A stretch of 62,590 nucleotides of DNA, from NCBI RefSeq assembly GCF_001598555.1, contig NZ_BCZE01000053.1, positions 1 through 62,590 on the forward strand. Direction: 5' to 3'. A program made the translations under genes and the position numbers. The notes beneath the pieces are model-generated. The model worked only from the letters and a program-made list of their open reading frames with translations. It searched no databases and was not told the origin of the DNA. Shown piece by piece: positions 59,953 to 62,590 of the stretch (position 1 is the stretch's first letter; each line of letters opens with the position of its first letter). Source of the DNA: Novosphingobium rosa NBRC 15208. GTDB taxonomy: Bacteria > Pseudomonadota > Alphaproteobacteria > Sphingomonadales > Sphingomonadaceae.

Positions 59953-62565
59953 ATGCATCTTACAGAGCAGGACAAAGCCTTCGTGTCAGAACAAGCTCAA
60001 GCGGTCGATCTTACCAATTGCGATCGTGAGCCCATTCATCTGCTGGGGGCCATTCAGCCTTCGGGCTTCCTGCTGGCGCTGACTTCGGACTGGCTGGTGG
60101 CGCGCGTCTCGGCCAACATCGGCGATTATCTGGGCGTCTCGCCCGAGCAGTTGATCGGCCAGCCGCTTGCCGATTTCGTGCCGCGCGTGCTGATCCACAA
60201 TCTGCGTAACCGCGTGGCCTGCCTGACCAACCCGGATATGGTCGAGCGGATGTTCGGCGCCACCTTCACCGAGGATGAGCGCTTTTTCGACATCGCCATC
60301 CATATTTCGGGCGGCCAGATCGTGCTGGAGGCCGAGCCCGGCGCCCAGCACAATGGCGACGCCAATGGCACGGTGCGCAGCCTGATCGTGCGGCTCGACG
60401 CCCAGCCCGACCTGCCCTCCTTCTACCGCGAGGGCGCCCGCCAGATCCGCGCCCTGCTGGGTTACGACCGGGTGATGGTCTACAAATTCGCCCCCGACGG
60501 CTCGGGCGAGGTGGTGGCCGAGGCCTGCCGTTCGGGCATCGGCAGCTTCAAGGGGCTGCATTACCCCGCCAGCGACATTCCCCAGCAGGCCCGTCAGCTC
60601 TACAAGCGCAACCTGCTGCGGCTGATCCGCGATGTCCACGCCCAGCCGGTGCCGATCATTCCGGCGCTGGACGCCAATCGCAAGGCGCTGGATCTGTCGC
60701 TGTCCGTGCTGCGTTCGGTCTCGCCGATCCATATCGAATATCTCAAGAACATGGGGGTCGAGGCCTCGCTGTCGATCTCGATCGTGGTCGATGGCGAGCT
60801 GTGGGGCCTGTTTGCCTGCCACCATTACGCTCCCCGTGCCCCCAGTTATGAACTCAGGTCGCTCAGCGAGCTCTTCGCCCAGATGTTCGCCATGCGCCTG
60901 GAAAGCCGCGAACGCCGCGAGCTGGTAGACTACGAACGCCGCGCGCGTGACATTTCCGACCAGCTGCTCAGCGCCGTGGCCTCGGATGAAACGCTGCTCA
61001 ACGATCCCGACTGGCTGGGCGACATCCTCACCAGCGCCATCCCCGCCGATGGCGTGGGCGTATGGATCAACGGCGGCTATGCCTTTTCCGGCATCACTCC
61101 GCCCACCGACGATTTTCGCCGCATCATCCGCGCGCTCAACAGCACGGCGGCGGGCAAGGTCTATGCCACCGAGCATATCGGCTCGCTGATCGATGGCGCC
61201 GATGGTTTCGCCGAACTGGCCTCGGGCCTGCTGGCGATCCCCATCTCGCGCTCGCCGCGTGACTATGTGGTGCTGTTCCGGCGCGAGATGCGCTCGCAGG
61301 TGCGCTGGGCGGGCGATCCGCACAAGCCGGTCACCTATGGCCCCAACGGCCCGCGCCTGACGCCGCGCGAAAGCTTCGCCGAATGGCATGAGCTGGTGGA
61401 GGGCAAATCCACGCCCTTCACCCCCTCGCAGGTGCGCGTCGCCGAAACGCTGCGCGCCACGCTGATCGAGGTGGTGCTGCGCCTGGCCGACGAGGCCACC
61501 GCGCATCGCCATCAGGCCAATGCGCGGCAGGAACTGCTGATCGCGGAACTCAACCACCGGGTGCGCAACATTCTGGGCGTGATCCGGGGGCTGATCCGCC
61601 AGTCGCAGCCCGATGAGGAGGCCGTGAAGGATTTCGTGCGCGTCGTCGATGGCCGCATCCATGCGCTGGCCCGCGCCCACAACCAGATCACCGACGACCA
61701 CTGGGGCCCCGCCCCTCTGGAAGCCCTGATCGAGGCCGAGGCCGCCGCCTTCGCCGCCGAGAAGGAAAGCTCGATCCTCTCGGACGGGCCGCCGATCCTG
61801 CTCAACCCGCAGGCCTATTCCTCCATGGCGCTGGTGGTGCATGAGCTGGTCACCAACTCCACCAAATATGGCAGCCTCTCCGGCCAGGGCGAGGTTCATA
61901 TCCAATGGGCGCGCGACGAGGCGGGCGATCTGCGCTTCGACTGGGTGGAAAGCGGCGGCCCGCCGGTGCAGCCCCCGCGCCGCAAGGGCTTCGGCACCAC
62001 CATCATCGAGCGCTCGGTGCCCTACGATCTGGGCGGAACGGCGGACATTCGCTATGATCCGGACGGCGTGAAGGCGCGCTTCTGCATCCCCGCCCGCCAT
62101 GTCTCGGAACGCAAGAGCTTCGCGGGCAAGAAGATCCGCATCCCCCATGCCCATCCGCAAGAGAACTTCTCCTTCGCGCCCAATTTCCTCTCGGGCAAAT
62201 CGGTGCTGCTGGTGGAAGACAGCCTGATCATCGCGCTGGATGCCGAGGATATTCTGGTGCGCTTCGGCGCCTCCATCGCCACGGCCTCCACCACCGAGGC
62301 GGCGCATGACATTCTGGACGACAGCAAACCCGATCTGGCGATCCTCGACATCAATCTGGGGGACCGCAACAGCTTCGGCATCGCCAGCCGCCTGCTGGAT
62401 ATGGGCGTGCCCTTCTTCTTCGCCTCGGGCTATGGCGAGCAGGCGCAACTGCCGATGGAGCATCGTTCGCGCCTGGTGGTGCAAAAACCTTACACCACGG
62501 CCAACATCGGCCGGGCGATCGTGGAGCTTCTGGGGCTGGAAAACGAAGCCGATCCGGTCGGCTGA
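59953..62565 (+). CDS. Bacteriophytochrome histidine kinase with C-terminal receiver
   Basis: 870-residue red/far-red photoreceptor kinase. The PAS region has the biliverdin-binding Cys23 in LTNCDREPIHLLGAIQPSG. The GAF domain has PASDIPQQAR (205-214) and the chromophore His region SPIHIEYLKNMG (His260). The PHY tongue shows PRESF (about 473). The kinase is HWE/HisKA_2 type: ELNHRVRNILGVIRGL, HELVTNSTKYGSLS. A receiver domain (about 750-865) has the Asp in LAILDINLGD and Lys in VVQKPY. ATG 59953 was chosen because the family starts here. Confidence 0.94.
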   Translation: MHLTEQDKAFVSEQAQAVDLTNCDREPIHLLGAIQPSGFLLALTSDWLVARVSANIGDYLGVSPEQLIGQPLADFVPRVLIHNLRNRVACLTNPDMVERMFGATFTEDERFFDIAIHISGGQIVLEAEPGAQHNGDANGTVRSLIVRLDAQPDLPSFYREGARQIRALLGYDRVMVYKFAPDGSGEVVAEACRSGIGSFKGLHYPASDIPQQARQLYKRNLLRLIRDVHAQPVPIIPALDANRKALDLSLSVLRSVSPIHIEYLKNMGVEASLSISIVVDGELWGLFACHHYAPRAPSYELRSLSELFAQMFAMRLESRERRELVDYERRARDISDQLLSAVASDETLLNDPDWLGDILTSAIPADGVGVWINGGYAFSGITPPTDDFRRIIRALNSTAAGKVYATEHIGSLIDGADGFAELASGLLAIPISRSPRDYVVLFRREMRSQVRWAGDPHKPVTYGPNGPRLTPRESFAEWHELVEGKSTPFTPSQVRVAETLRATLIEVVLRLADEATAHRHQANARQELLIAELNHRVRNILGVIRGLIRQSQPDEEAVKDFVRVVDGRIHALARAHNQITDDHWGPAPLEALIEAEAAAFAAEKESSILSDGPPILLNPQAYSSMALVVHELVTNSTKYGSLSGQGEVHIQWARDEAGDLRFDWVESGGPPVQPPRRKGFGTTIIERSVPYDLGGTADIRYDPDGVKARFCIPARHVSERKSFAGKKIRIPHAHPQENFSFAPNFLSGKSVLLVEDSLIIALDAEDILVRFGASIATASTTEAAHDILDDSKPDLAILDINLGDRNSFGIASRLLDMGVPFFFASGYGEQAQLPMEHRSRLVVQKPYTTANIGRAIVELLGLENEADPVG

Positions 62566-62575
62566 AAAGGGGTCA

Positions 62576-62590
62576 GAGTCTGTTTGGAAA
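62576..62590 (+). repeat. Left end of a family-C MITE, cut by the window edge
   Basis: GAGTCTGTTTGGAAA matches the first 14 bases of the element at 27157 exactly and is preceded by TCA, fitting a TNA target. It lies 10 bases after the phytochrome-kinase stop; the rest is outside the window. Confidence 0.65.

Noticed and set aside
59986..62484. 832-codon open frame antisense to the phytochrome kinase
   Set aside because: It mirrors the phytochrome frame, has no family features, and stays open because of third-position GC bias.

Overview
The window is GC-rich, coding-dense bacterial chromosome. The mix of NodT-type outer-membrane factors, a bacteriophytochrome with an HWE-type kinase, a RoxA-like ribosomal oxygenase, an otsBA operon with a GH15 gene, a subclass B3 metallo-beta-lactamase and many short alphaproteobacterial palindromes points to Sphingomonadales, probably Sphingomonadaceae (Novosphingobium/Sphingomonas-like). 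This is an inference from gene content; there is no rRNA or tRNA in the window. I see no CRISPR array, prophage or complete insertion sequence. The only mobile DNA I recognise is short palindromic or MITE-like elements.

Layout. 0-5 kb: a TetR regulator and an EmrAB-NodT-type tripartite MFS efflux operon with a TetR-like operator. 5-9.1 kb: nitronate monooxygenase, tRNA uridine hydroxylase TrhO, an FMN reductase, a small acidic protein and a YbaK-type deacylase. 9.1-17.3 kb: a two-component system divergent from an MdtABC-like RND efflux operon with its own outer-membrane factor. 17.3-21.3 kb: otsB, a GH15 glycosidase and otsA as one overlapping operon. 21.4-23.6 kb: LtrA and DUF808 membrane proteins. 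24-25.9 kb: a GAF-GGDEF-EAL cyclic-di-GMP enzyme. 26-29.6 kb: HPP-CBS protein, MarR regulator and a CBS-bearing ClC protein. 29.6-32.8 kb: spermidine-synthase-like protein, RNase-H-like protein, RluE-type pseudouridine synthase, RoxA and a small conserved-looking protein. 32.8-36.7 kb: DipZ-like thiol redox protein, M24 protein and aldehyde dehydrogenase. 36.8-41 kb: envelope proteins, including a Gly/Thr/Ala-rich lipoprotein paired with a TpsB-like (ShlB/FhaC) outer-membrane transporter behind an AT-rich island. 41.2-45.8 kb: potassium channel, HxlR/SDR pair, YjbQ, a hemerythrin-like protein and an aldo-keto reductase. 45.9-50.2 kb: ABC1/UbiB-like kinase, FUSC transporter and a methyltransferase. 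50.3-53.6 kb: a LysR regulator divergent from a B3-E-like metallo-beta-lactamase, a DUF3309 peptide and an LLM flavin oxidoreductase. 53.8-62.6 kb: a low-GC lipoprotein gene, CorA, malic enzyme, an acyltransferase and a bacteriophytochrome kinase fused to a receiver domain.

The themes are envelope and xenobiotic defence (two tripartite pumps, FUSC, beta-lactamase), redox and stress physiology, and signalling. The most striking non-coding structure is three families of palindromic elements (three, five and three copies). All lie at gene 3' ends in the same orientation relative to the gene, and several are fused to or supply the stop codon. Among proteins, the items most worth follow-up are the EHH/DHH metallo-beta-lactamase with its 27-bp operator-like palindrome, the lipoprotein/TpsB pair, and a hemerythrin fold with two iron-ligand histidines replaced by glutamine.
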